From: Planctomycetota bacterium
GTDB taxonomy: Bacteria > Planctomycetota > MHYJ01 > JACQXL01 > JACRIJ01
DNA: 33,362 bases
Assembly (NCBI GenBank): GCA_016220095.1
Contig: JACRIJ010000122.1
Location: forward strand, 1 to 33,362
Direction of reading: 5' to 3'
Shown here one piece after another: positions 6,967 through 16,401 of the stretch. The position numbers and the translations under genes are program-made. Under the pieces are notes generated by a model. The model worked only from the letters and a program-made list of their open reading frames with translations, did no database searches and was not told the origin of the DNA. How positions within the stretch are numbered: the stretch's first letter is position 1; the number at the start of each line of letters is the position of its first letter.

Positions 6967-9900
6967 TCATTCTTCGTTATTCAACGAATCTATTTCCTGC
7001 TGTAATTCATCTTTCAAATCAGGTTTAAGCTCTATTGCTTTTTTCAGGTCCTGAATAGCCTTTGCATTTTCGCCTTTTGATTTATACGCCTCCGCCCTGC
7101 CGCTGTAGTAAACAGCCCCGTCAGGTTCAAGCTGTATTGCCTTAGAATAATCCTCCACTGCCCCATCGTAATCCCCCAGGTTAAGTTTAGCCGCCGCACG
7201 GACGCTGTATCCATCGGACTCATCAGGATCTATTTTAATTGCCATTTCGGCATCATCAAGCCCGCCCTGATAATCCCCTGTATTTGTTCTTGCGGCAGAA
7301 CGCATGTAATAGGCATCCGAAGTGGACGCATTTAGTCTTATGGCGTTTGAAAGGTCTTCCTTCGCGCCTTCATAATCACCCTGGAAAAATTTTATCATGC
7401 CGCTCACCTTGTACGCCTGCGTGCAATCAGGACTGATTTTCAAGGCATCTTCGCAATCCTTCAGCGCACCGGTTGCATCATTACGATAATAACGCGTTAA
7501 GGCGCGGTTTGCGTAAGATTCAGCCTTATCCTGACATAACCGAATCGCTTTGGATAAATCAATGAAGGCATTTTCATAATCTTTTTTCTTGCACAACGCC
7601 TCAGCGCGAGTGGCATACACCTCATAAATGGCCCCGTTTATTTTCTCGGCCGCATTATAATCTTCTATCGCGCCGTCAATGTCATTTTTATTACGCAATT
7701 TAATATTGCCGCGGTTATAGTATGCGAAAACGAAACCGGGGTCTAATTCAATGGCCCGCGTATAATCGGCAAACGCGCCGTCAATGTCGTTTTGTTCCGA
7801 CCTGAACACTCCGCGATTGTAATAAGCCGTCGCGCCGTACGGATTCATCTTAATTGCCTTGTTGATATAACTGATACAAACGTCAGTATCCTGGTTTTGG
7901 CAGATGGATGCCAGTAATTCGTAACAGTCTGCGTACTGGGGCCGGATGTCAATTGCTTCCCTGAGGTATTTTTCGGCCTTGTCTTTGTCTCTCCGGTTGC
8001 ATTGCACCGCGAGAAAATACAGGAATTCCTCCGAACCATATTTCTCAAAGCCTTCTTTGAGCAGTTTTTCACATTTCGGGTTGTCTTTTGAAAGGAATTT
8101 CATGGCCTCAAAAATCTCCCTGTATTTTATGAACTCTTCAGGCAGTTTGTCCGGTTCGTTGATTTTATTGAAATTGTCAATTGCCGCATTTTCAAGGGTT
8201 TTGCCAAGCGCGTCTCTTAACTCCCCGCTAAGGCCTTCCGAATTTAACATGATTTTATTCTTGTAGTGGTCAAAACAGATAAGGCCGTTTACGAGATGCG
8301 CGAGGTCATACCCGGGTTTTAATTTCAACGCGGATGCGATATCCCTTTCCGCGTCCTTAAACTGATTTTTTTCGCGGTATATCATGGCTCTATAGACGAA
8401 TCCAAGAGGCGCCGGGTACTTCCCAAGGGCATCGTCAAGCATTTTCAACGCCTTATCTGTTTCCTTCCACAATTTATCCATATCCGCGTTTTCACGATAA
8501 AAACCTTTTGTTACCTGTTGATAAAGAAACCACGCCTGCTGGATTTCTTCAGCCGCTTCGCGTTCTCTTTTGCTGTCGTCCTCAGCGGCTCTGCTTTTTT
8601 CTTCCCGTTCTGCCGCAAAGCGCCGGGTATTTTCTTCTTTTTCCTCTATCTTACGGACGCATTCCGCAGACTTGTCCTGCGCGGACCTGTCATTCTTTTT
8701 CAAGGCAAGGTATCTGGCATAATATTCCCTGGCACCCTGCCAATTCTCCTGTCCATAGAAGGCATTTGCTTTTTCAAGATATTCCCGGGCGGATTTTTCA
8801 TTGCCTGCGCTCTGAAAAAACAAAAATCCGGAAAAACCGGCAATAATAACAACCGCGGCTGTTACGCCGGCATAAGTGATTTTATTGCGTTTTAATGATT
8901 TTGTTATTTTGTACAATATTGACGCTGATTGGGCCTTTACGGGTTTGCCTTCCATAAAACTATCTATATCTTCAGCCAGCCCGCCTGCCGTGGAATATCT
9001 GCGCGATATATCTTTGTCCATTGCTTTCTGGATTATAACTTCAAGGTCTTTTTCTACTGACTTATTTACCCGGGACGGCGCTATGGGTTCGCTGTTTACT
9101 ACCGCTTTGAGCACGTCTAACATTGATTTGCCCCGGAACGGCTCCATGCCAGTGCACAGTTTATATAATACGGAGCCTAAGGAAAATATATCACTTCGGT
9201 TATCAGCCCTGATTCCGCTCGCCTGTTCCGGCGACATGTACACCGGAGTGCCTACCGCGGTGCCGTCCATGGTCAGATTCTTCTTTGTGGTCACGTCCTT
9301 TGCCAGGCCGAAATCGGCTATTTTCGGCACAAAAGCAGACGCTGAGGGAGAAAAAGCAAGCAGGATATTTTCCGGTTTTATATCACGATGTATTATATTG
9401 TTTTCATGCGCGTATCCTATCGCGCTGATTATATCCTGCATAAGTTTAAGGTATTCCCTGATATCCTCGCGAGAAGGCGGTTTTCTCTGCTTGCCGGCAG
9501 TTTTACCGGCCGCCTGCTGTTTTTTCAACCAATATTCTTCAAGGGTGCCGCCGTCAACGTATTCCATGCATATATAATGATTATTTTTATATTTACCGAC
9601 CTCATATACCTGCAATATATTCGGATGTATAAGTTTCGCCGCTGTCTGCGCTTCGCGCACGAATCTTTCCGCTTTTTCATTATCGTCCGCGTCTTCTTTC
9701 CGCGAAGACAATATCATTTTAAGCGCGACGTATCTTTTAAGCGACGTATCCCACGCCTTGAATACCGCGCCCATACCGCCCTGGCCGAGTTTTTTAACGA
9801 TAACATACTTGCCATTTACAATAGCAGGTTTGATTTTTGCCGCCTCCGCCACCTCCGCAGGCGCGTCAATCAAATACGGCAACTGCACTGCTGCGGCAGT

Positions 9901-10059
9901 ATCGGCGCCGCCGGTTTTGGGCTGTGCCGGGGCTCCCTGCACCACCGTCAAATCGGCATTGCAGTCTTTACAGCGATGCTGTTCCTTAATTTTTGACTCA
10001 TCGGCCAACGTGTACCGCTTTAAGCACCATGGGCATTCAAGAATAATATCTCTATTCAT
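6967..10059 (-). CDS. Transmembrane Ser/Thr protein kinase with zinc ribbon and TPR array
   Basis: A 1030-aa Hanks-type kinase. Residues 9-33 form a CxxC...CxxC zinc ribbon (Cys9, 12, 30, 33). The kinase domain spans about 84-369, with a glycine loop GQGGMG at 92-97, Lys114, HRDIKPEN at 224-231, DFG at 249-251 and SPEQ at 276-279. All catalytic residues are present, so it should be active. A single membrane segment lies at about 394-415. It is followed by a charged coiled-coil stretch (455-510) and a long TPR array to the C-terminus, at least ten repeats in the second half. Topology puts the kinase inside the cell and the TPRs outside. ATG 10059 has GGAG close upstream. It lies 25 bp after the BNR-propeller gene and is the last gene of the presumed seven-gene operon, so surface proteins encoded upstream are candidate partners. 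Substrates are unknown. Confidence 0.96.
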   Translation of the reverse strand: MNRDIILECPWCLKRYTLADESKIKEQHRCKDCNADLTVVQGAPAQPKTGGADTAAAVQLPYLIDAPAEVAEAAKIKPAIVNGKYVIVKKLGQGGMGAVFKAWDTSLKRYVALKMILSSRKEDADDNEKAERFVREAQTAAKLIHPNILQVYEVGKYKNNHYICMEYVDGGTLEEYWLKKQQAAGKTAGKQRKPPSREDIREYLKLMQDIISAIGYAHENNIIHRDIKPENILLAFSPSASAFVPKIADFGLAKDVTTKKNLTMDGTAVGTPVYMSPEQASGIRADNRSDIFSLGSVLYKLCTGMEPFRGKSMLDVLKAVVNSEPIAPSRVNKSVEKDLEVIIQKAMDKDISRRYSTAGGLAEDIDSFMEGKPVKAQSASILYKITKSLKRNKITYAGVTAAVVIIAGFSGFLFFQSAGNEKSAREYLEKANAFYGQENWQGAREYYARYLALKKNDRSAQDKSAECVRKIEEKEENTRRFAAEREEKSRAAEDDSKREREAAEEIQQAWFLYQQVTKGFYRENADMDKLWKETDKALKMLDDALGKYPAPLGFVYRAMIYREKNQFKDAERDIASALKLKPGYDLAHLVNGLICFDHYKNKIMLNSEGLSGELRDALGKTLENAAIDNFNKINEPDKLPEEFIKYREIFEAMKFLSKDNPKCEKLLKEGFEKYGSEEFLYFLAVQCNRRDKDKAEKYLREAIDIRPQYADCYELLASICQNQDTDVCISYINKAIKMNPYGATAYYNRGVFRSEQNDIDGAFADYTRAIELDPGFVFAYYNRGNIKLRNKNDIDGAIEDYNAAEKINGAIYEVYATRAEALCKKKDYENAFIDLSKAIRLCQDKAESYANRALTRYYRNDATGALKDCEDALKISPDCTQAYKVSGMIKFFQGDYEGAKEDLSNAIRLNASTSDAYYMRSAARTNTGDYQGGLDDAEMAIKIDPDESDGYSVRAAAKLNLGDYDGAVEDYSKAIQLEPDGAVYYSGRAEAYKSKGENAKAIQDLKKAIELKPDLKDELQQEIDSLNNEE

Positions 10060-10084
10060 AACTTCTCCATTATTTTTTACTTGT

Positions 10085-13000
10085 TTACTCTGCTATCATT
10101 TTCAGAAAACAGGATTTGTTTTTGCTTGTCTGACTATTTATTGCTTCTTCTGTTTCATTTTCCGGATATTGCAATATGTAATCAATAGATAATATAAACT
10201 TTTTATAATTTGTGACAGCGCTATTTCCTGCGCCGTCAACTGCTGTTATACGCCAGTAATATGTCACACCGCTGACTAAAAGCTCCTGCTCCGCGCCTGT
10301 CAATGTATATGAAATCGAGGACAATCCGGTTCTAACAAGAATCGGCGTAATAAAATCAGGCATATCGTCAATCTGCATCGTGTAAGTAATACTGCTCGGA
10401 TCGCTGACTGATTCCCAAACAAAAATAGTCTCAGTCGTACTAATAGGCGTATCCAATCCAGGACTAACGAGGACAGGATATGATGGAGACGTTGCATCAT
10501 AACAGTACGGGCCTAATGTTTGAGATATCCCCGGATTGTCCGTAAACGAATACGGCACATAATGAAAATACCATTCGCCGTCAATTTCCGGACTAAAAGA
10601 CAAATCGCCTGTGTCCCAAACAGATTCCGTACCGTTAAATATATAATAAGAATTGCTATTCCATGCATAATAATATCTATTGATCTCATTTCCGAACCCT
10701 GCTGTATTCGTAAATCGAAACGGAGACGTGGAATACCAAAAATTCGTTGATTTATCGCAAATAACGGAATCGGCAGGAGGAATGTATTCAACATCTTGTT
10801 CTAAAGGAAGTATTTCTAATTGAACAGGAATTTCAATAGGCGTATTTTGTGCGTTAAACGCGTCCAAAACTATCACGCCATAATGCATCCCTGGTCCCAA
10901 TCCTGCAATGTTAATCTCAACTGGTACTTCCACAAGGTATTCGTAAGATCCCGTCTTCTGGCCTAAAGTCAACCATTCCATGTTTTCAGTCAAATTCCAT
11001 GTTAAATCGCCTGAAATTGCCGGCTCAATCGTATTATAAACCAAAAGCATTTCTGTCATAATACCGGTTGAGCCATAAGCCGTAAATTCCAATTGGTCGG
11101 GAGATACGGCAAGCATGTTATGCTCTTCTTTACCGTCATAACTGATTGTGGTAAATTGCCATGTATCTGACCAATCGACTTCTATATCAATAAAAGGATT
11201 GTCTCCATTTATTCTTACCGCTCTTATTCTCCAGTAAAAAGTAGTATCGTATGGCAAATTTTCAACAGTTAAAGAAACCGCTGGGATATTTGAATATACA
11301 TACGCAATATCCGTCATTGTGCTGTCAAGCGCCACTTCTATTGAATAAGTTATCGGGTAAATATCTTCAATAGGATACCATTCGAAATCAACAGGAATTT
11401 GCACGCCATTTTGCATATGACCCGGCTTTGCAAGGACAGGAATACCAACAGCAGATACTAACATAAACTCTTTATAATCCGCGTTCGCGCCATTTCCCGC
11501 GCCGTCAATTGCTGTTACCCGCCAGTAATATGTCGTACCGTCATCTAAAACTGCCTGTTCATCATCTGTCAATGTATAGGAAACAGACAACAAGCCGGTT
11601 TTGACAAAAAACGGCGAAACAAACTCAGGCATATCGTCAATTTGCAATGTATACGTAATACTGCTTGAATCGTTGCCTGAGTCCCAGACGAAAATCACAT
11701 TAGACGCGGATAACGGCGTTTCAGATTCAGGACTAACAAGGACTGGAGGCACTGGCGGTATTGCATCATAAAAAAACGGCCCCAGGGTTTGAGATGTCCC
11801 CTGATTGTCTGTAGATGAATAGGGAATGAAATGAAAATACCATTCACCGTCACTTGCCGGATTTATAAGCAAATCGCCTGAGTCCCAGACGGATTCCGTG
11901 TCATTAAATTCATAAAAATAATTATTATCCCAGGCATAACGGTATTTACTGATATCATTCCCAAACCCCAATGTATTAGTAAATACAAATGGGGGCGCAG
12001 AATACCACCAATTTATTGATTTGTCGCAGGCAACGGAATCCGCCGGAGGGATGTATTCGTATGTATAACCTCCAAAACCCGATGTGCCTACCAGAATTTC
12101 ACCTGTAGATTGCGTCTCAATAAAGATTATCCTCTGCATGCCCCCGCCTATTGGAGAATCCACATTTTCCCACATCAGGCCGGCGTCATTGGAGCGCAAA
12201 AACCAATTCTGGAAAGGCGCCAAGCCGGCTGCGTATGACGATGCGCCAACATACACAACATCCGGATTCTGCTTATCAAAACAAACTGCGGAATTCAGTA
12301 TTCCCATATTAACCGCAATATCATAAACTTTCGTCCAGTTTATTCCGCCGTTACCGCTTCTATAAAGTCCCGCTTCGGATGTAGCGAGCATTATCTGGGG
12401 ATCATCCGGTTTTATCGCGAGATCAACAAACCCTATAGGCCCGTCAAGGTTAAGTTTTTGCCAGTTTTCGCCATAGTTTGTCCCCTTATAAAACCCGCCG
12501 GTGCCGGCTGGATTGGTATTAAGACACAAATAAATTACACCGTTTTCCGAAGGATGTAAATCAATATCACAATAATCAAGTTTCTGGATATTCTGGGCAG
12601 ATGAAGGCGCATTAATCAATTTATTCCATGAAACCGCCCCGTCATCAGACCTATATACCCCGTTTCTTGCGCATAAAGCATATAAAACCCTGTTGGTTTC
12701 CGGCGTTGTTAAATCTATGGCTATTCTCCTGATAAAGGCATAGTTATCGTTAACAGGCAGGCCTTCTTTCATATCAACCCATGTTATCCCGTCATCAACT
12801 GATTTTATAACCTTACCGCCTGCCCCGCCGACAGCTGCAAAAATCGCATTGTTTTCAACATCAAATACCATATCAGAACTCAAATCAAATCCCCATGGCA
12901 GATTTGATGCCGTCATCTGCCAGCTTTTCCCTCCATCAATACTTCTTCCTATACGCCAGTCGCCATCGCCCATAAACATCAAATTTTTGTTTACAGGATG

Positions 13001-14200
13001 TCTTTTAAGATAATATGCAAAATTCTCACAATGCCCCGTATTAGTCCACCATCCGCTATTCTCCATAAAGGCATCTCCAACCCATGTACTGCCATTATCA
13101 TCAGAACGATGAATCGTCCTGCCCGCATAAAAAAGCCTCTCAGGATTTACAGGATCAACAACTACTTCATTTGCGTCTGCCTCAACCCACAGGTAATTCC
13201 ATGCCTTCTGCACATTATCATCAGGGGCGCCGATTCGCGTAAGACGCACCCACGTATCGTTTTCCTCATCAAATCGCCAAACCCCTTTGGCTTGAACGTT
13301 AGTTCCTATTCTCCCGGCTGTCACAAAAAGTTTTTTTTTGTCATAAGGATTGATATATAATTGATAGAAATCTTCCTGTATGTAAAGACCCTGATTTTTA
13401 GATGTCCAGGTTGCTCCCCAATCACTGCTCTGCCAAATCCCGTTTATAGCCGGCAAAATCACTGATATCATTCCGTCCTTGTCCACAACAAGGTCAAAGG
13501 CCTGTTTTGCAGGCAGATTGCCGTTGATTTCCTGCCAGTTTAGGCCGCTATCCTGACTGATAAAAACACCGCCGTCATTGGCAAAATCAGTTGTTTTTGT
13601 GTCGCGTACAACGCCTGAAAAAACCCCAGCTAATATTGTAGTTCCGTTTACCGGCTGTATGCTGGAAACCCACAGGGAACCAAAATCCTTTAATAATGTC
13701 CAATTACTGCCATTATCGTAGGAGACATGGAGTTTGGAATCAGCGGCAGGCTTTTCAAGCTGTGAAGTTGCTGTTGCGGCATACAAGGCCTTTGTATCAG
13801 CGTCCGCATAAATCCCTAAATATGAAACAACTCTGTTTGTTAAGAACGGTATTTGCTCCCACTCATCTCCGCCATTTTCACTGCGAAAAACACCCCGGTT
13901 GGTACCCGCAAAAATCCTCAACGGCTCCTGCGGATCAACGACAATATCATTAACCATAGCCCCTGTCATTCCGCGGTTTACAGGCTCCCATTCAGCATTC
14001 CCCTTTTTACGCCAAACGCCGCTTACGTCACCGCCTACATATATTGCGCTCTCCCCGTTTATTTCAGCCGCCGTTATGCACTGCAATCCCCCGCCGCCAC
14101 CTGGGCCAACGATATTCCATTCTCCTCCAGCCCATGCCGTTGCTGAAATACATAAGGCTAATGAAAAACCCACCAAACACAATCTATTTACTGTAAACAT
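10085..14200 (-). CDS. Secreted BNR-repeat propeller protein with duplicated novel module, FN3-like and BACON-like domains
   Basis: The 1371-aa protein has a Sec signal peptide (cleavage likely after ATAWA, residue 24) and a start at ATG 14200 with AAGGA upstream. Residues 25-715 contain about eleven BNR/Asp-box motifs (S-x-D-x-G-x-x-W, for example SIDGGKSW and SVDDGITW), as in sialidase and sortilin/YCF48-type propellers. No sialidase catalytic arginine set was recognised. Then come module M (about 715-812), two FN3-like domains (815-1015), a BACON-like domain (about 1030-1135), a second module M (1138-1235) and an FN3-like domain (1237-1340). The tail ends SCFLKMIAE. Module M and its FN3 partner are also present in the giant protein at 26790-33362. 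It is probably an extracellular binding protein. It sits 25 bp upstream of the kinase gene. Confidence 0.92.
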   Translation of the reverse strand: MFTVNRLCLVGFSLALCISATAWAGGEWNIVGPGGGGGLQCITAAEINGESAIYVGGDVSGVWRKKGNAEWEPVNRGMTGAMVNDIVVDPQEPLRIFAGTNRGVFRSENGGDEWEQIPFLTNRVVSYLGIYADADTKALYAATATSQLEKPAADSKLHVSYDNGSNWTLLKDFGSLWVSSIQPVNGTTILAGVFSGVVRDTKTTDFANDGGVFISQDSGLNWQEINGNLPAKQAFDLVVDKDGMISVILPAINGIWQSSDWGATWTSKNQGLYIQEDFYQLYINPYDKKKLFVTAGRIGTNVQAKGVWRFDEENDTWVRLTRIGAPDDNVQKAWNYLWVEADANEVVVDPVNPERLFYAGRTIHRSDDNGSTWVGDAFMENSGWWTNTGHCENFAYYLKRHPVNKNLMFMGDGDWRIGRSIDGGKSWQMTASNLPWGFDLSSDMVFDVENNAIFAAVGGAGGKVIKSVDDGITWVDMKEGLPVNDNYAFIRRIAIDLTTPETNRVLYALCARNGVYRSDDGAVSWNKLINAPSSAQNIQKLDYCDIDLHPSENGVIYLCLNTNPAGTGGFYKGTNYGENWQKLNLDGPIGFVDLAIKPDDPQIMLATSEAGLYRSGNGGINWTKVYDIAVNMGILNSAVCFDKQNPDVVYVGASSYAAGLAPFQNWFLRSNDAGLMWENVDSPIGGGMQRIIFIETQSTGEILVGTSGFGGYTYEYIPPADSVACDKSINWWYSAPPFVFTNTLGFGNDISKYRYAWDNNYFYEFNDTESVWDSGDLLINPASDGEWYFHFIPYSSTDNQGTSQTLGPFFYDAIPPVPPVLVSPESETPLSASNVIFVWDSGNDSSSITYTLQIDDMPEFVSPFFVKTGLLSVSYTLTDDEQAVLDDGTTYYWRVTAIDGAGNGANADYKEFMLVSAVGIPVLAKPGHMQNGVQIPVDFEWYPIEDIYPITYSIEVALDSTMTDIAYVYSNIPAVSLTVENLPYDTTFYWRIRAVRINGDNPFIDIEVDWSDTWQFTTISYDGKEEHNMLAVSPDQLEFTAYGSTGIMTEMLLVYNTIEPAISGDLTWNLTENMEWLTLGQKTGSYEYLVEVPVEINIAGLGPGMHYGVIVLDAFNAQNTPIEIPVQLEILPLEQDVEYIPPADSVICDKSTNFWYSTSPFRFTNTAGFGNEINRYYYAWNSNSYYIFNGTESVWDTGDLSFSPEIDGEWYFHYVPYSFTDNPGISQTLGPYCYDATSPSYPVLVSPGLDTPISTTETIFVWESVSDPSSITYTMQIDDMPDFITPILVRTGLSSISYTLTGAEQELLVSGVTYYWRITAVDGAGNSAVTNYKKFILSIDYILQYPENETEEAINSQTSKNKSCFLKMIAE
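10205..10795 (-). repeat. Intragenic duplication, copy 2 (pairs with about 11460-12060)
   Basis: Inside the BNR-propeller gene the segment coding for module M plus its FN3 partner is present twice, at about 10205-10795 and 11460-12060. Long stretches match at the DNA level, for example the ATGAAAATACCATTC blocks near 10560 and 11827. The two copies are separated by the second FN3-like and the BACON-like domain, so a multi-domain unit was copied rather than a single domain. Confidence 0.8.
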
Positions 14201-14303
14201 TACTACTTCCTTAAATTAAAAAATTGATGCGAAATTCTTGGATTACAGGCTTCCAGACACTTTGAGTTCGGATGTTTTCTCATTCTTTTTGCCATGTAAA
14301 ATT

Positions 14304-16367
14304 CTATTTAGTCGTAAGGTATATATCCGCTGTTTTTTCGTTTTTCGAGTCATAAAAATCCTGTTCGTCCAGAAGAATCACAACCGCGGTTTCCGCAGTA
14401 TTGGAATAGCAATGCAAAGTCAATTTCACCCGCCCGCTTTTTTGGCTTTCATTTTTCAGCTCTTCAAGCATACCGCTGTCAAGAATGAACTGGTAATTTC
14501 CATCACCGTCTGTCAATATGTTTTTCTCATAACCGCCCCAGCCCATTCCAATCCTCTCGTCAGGCTGGGGATCAATTACGAAATTATACGACCTGGCAGC
14601 CAGATTGTTCTCATATACTTTTCCTGTTATAAATATTTCCGGGAGCCTCTTGTCCTTTTCCAGCTTGTACGTTATTTTCCGGTCTGACATTTCCAGCGTA
14701 ATATCCAATTGAGTTTTTAACGTAACATAGCCTTCGCATACGATTTCCAGGGCGTATGACCCGGGAATGACGGAATTTCTCATCCACGTGTAGAAATACT
14801 GTATCGTTGCCTGCCCGTCCGTTCTATTGGCATTGATATACGTATTAGGTCCGGTGCTCTCTCCTGTCTGCGCGTCTATTACGGCAATCTCAATATTCCT
14901 GGCAAATGATGGAATGCGGCATATTATGTTTTTTTCGTTTTCACCTTCATCCGCAAGAAAATCCGTCATGTATATTGCATTGATTGAATCATTCGCAACC
15001 CGGCATCTAAGATTGCTGAAACCTGCCGGAACCGCGGAGAACTCAAAATACCCGTCCTGATCCGTACCAACAGGATTATTCATAAGGCCGTATAGATTTA
15101 TCTTCCGGTCGCCGTCATATATGTCTCCAGGCGCGCCGTCTGCCGCAAATATCCCTTCATTAACAAAATTTCTCATATCTTTCCATACGTCGCTCCCGCT
15201 ATCAGTCTCAAGCCAGACTTTAAGGCCTTGAACCGGTCTTTCAGTGTCTTTTTCCAGAACATATCCCTTTATCACTTTGCCTTTTTTTAGAACGATATTG
15301 TTTCCATCTCCGGCAGAAATTCCGGCAAAAGCTAAAGCAAAGGTTTCTTTATAAACCATCGCATTGTTGACTTCCTTATTTAGAAAAACTTCAAATTCAC
15401 CGTTTGAATCGGCATGAATAATCTTAAGCGTCTTTACATCTCCGGCGGAACAACTATCATCGTCCGCATCGGCCATATTATGCAGGCACAACATGGCATT
15501 CCCTGCAGGATTCAACGACTGGTCAGTGACCTTTCCCGCATATCTTATCTTTTCCGATGTCAGGTTGATATCAACAGTCTTTTTTTCTCCTTCCGCCAAA
15601 TCAAAATACCCGGTTTCAACCCTTTTAAGTTCTTTGGAACTTGCCCTGATTTTATACCTGCCTGCCGGCAATTTGTCAAAACAATACCGTCCGTTCCCGG
15701 TTTTTGTCTTAACTACACTCAAATCAACAATGTTAAAAGTATAAACACTGTCCAAATTGGCATTTAATTCAAATAATGCCGCATCCGCATTGTCCGGAAG
15801 CAAGCCGTTCATATCATATATAGAGCCTTCAATACTTCCGGAAAACGCATCGCTTTTCAAGTAGAATGTCCCGAGGTTTTGTTTTAAGACGCCTTTCTGC
15901 AGTTGGATTTCATGAAACACCGCTTTATAGCCTTGCGCCTTTGATATTTTCAATATCTGAAATATGTTTATTGAAACGGCAGGGACAAACCTGAACGTCC
16001 CCTGTTCATCGGTAAGGCAGGTTGACGCGCCAAACTGCGCAAGGGCGCCGTGCACAGGCGCCTTGGTTAACGAATCAGCAACCCTGCCTTCTATCAGATA
16101 ATTCTCGTTCTCCTGCTGAACCGGCAACTCGGCCGTGCCGGTGTCATCAATGCACGAGTCTGGTTTGACCGGCACGGCGGCATTTTCCGGCGGCACGTTG
16201 CTAAAAACGCCTGGCGGCGGGTCGGCATGCCTGGGCATGGATACAACTGAAGTACCCGGGCTAACCGCGGGCTTTTCGGGCTCTGCCGCAAACCAAAACA
16301 TAACCAAACCAACAAAAATAACCAGAAGAATACCCGCAATTATAATTCCGTTGTAATTTTTTTCCAT
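14304..16367 (-). CDS. Membrane-anchored protein with carboxypeptidase-regulatory-like modules
   Basis: The best start is ATG 16367 (687 aa), which has AAGGAG 6 nt upstream. An upstream in-frame ATG at 16460 would overlap the preceding gene, has no comparable site, and would bury the membrane anchor. Residues 7-27 form one transmembrane helix (GIIIAGILLVIFVGLVMFW), followed by a Pro-rich stalk. The rest is a string of Ig-like CarboxypepD_reg-type modules, marked by starts such as YLIEGRVADSLTKAPVHGA, GSIEGSIYD, RYAGKVTDQ and VIKGYVLEKDTERPVQGL, and by D-x-x-G-x-[FY] turns (TDEQGTFRF, TDQDGYFEF). No enzyme domain is seen. It would project from the outer face of the inner membrane. It resembles the 17611-20517 product in design, and the 367-aa DUF1080 gene lies between them. 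Confidence 0.88.
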   Translation of the reverse strand: MEKNYNGIIIAGILLVIFVGLVMFWFAAEPEKPAVSPGTSVVSMPRHADPPPGVFSNVPPENAAVPVKPDSCIDDTGTAELPVQQENENYLIEGRVADSLTKAPVHGALAQFGASTCLTDEQGTFRFVPAVSINIFQILKISKAQGYKAVFHEIQLQKGVLKQNLGTFYLKSDAFSGSIEGSIYDMNGLLPDNADAALFELNANLDSVYTFNIVDLSVVKTKTGNGRYCFDKLPAGRYKIRASSKELKRVETGYFDLAEGEKKTVDINLTSEKIRYAGKVTDQSLNPAGNAMLCLHNMADADDDSCSAGDVKTLKIIHADSNGEFEVFLNKEVNNAMVYKETFALAFAGISAGDGNNIVLKKGKVIKGYVLEKDTERPVQGLKVWLETDSGSDVWKDMRNFVNEGIFAADGAPGDIYDGDRKINLYGLMNNPVGTDQDGYFEFSAVPAGFSNLRCRVANDSINAIYMTDFLADEGENEKNIICRIPSFARNIEIAVIDAQTGESTGPNTYINANRTDGQATIQYFYTWMRNSVIPGSYALEIVCEGYVTLKTQLDITLEMSDRKITYKLEKDKRLPEIFITGKVYENNLAARSYNFVIDPQPDERIGMGWGGYEKNILTDGDGNYQFILDSGMLEELKNESQKSGRVKLTLHCYSNTAETAVVILLDEQDFYDSKNEKTADIYLTTK

Positions 16368-16401
16368 AAAATACTCCTTTATATTCCAGTTGTTTTTACA
16401 G

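Noticed and set aside
8876..9996. Long plus-strand open frames (up to 233 aa) opposite the kinase gene
   Set aside because: They mirror the kinase coding frame, show no domain, signal or ribosome site, and arise from codon bias on the opposite strand. The same holds for all other plus-strand frames in the window.
14203..14295. 30-codon minus-strand frame in the gap before the BNR gene
   Set aside because: No Shine-Dalgarno precedes its ATG and the product has no recognisable feature. The gap is more simply a leader for the 1371-aa gene.
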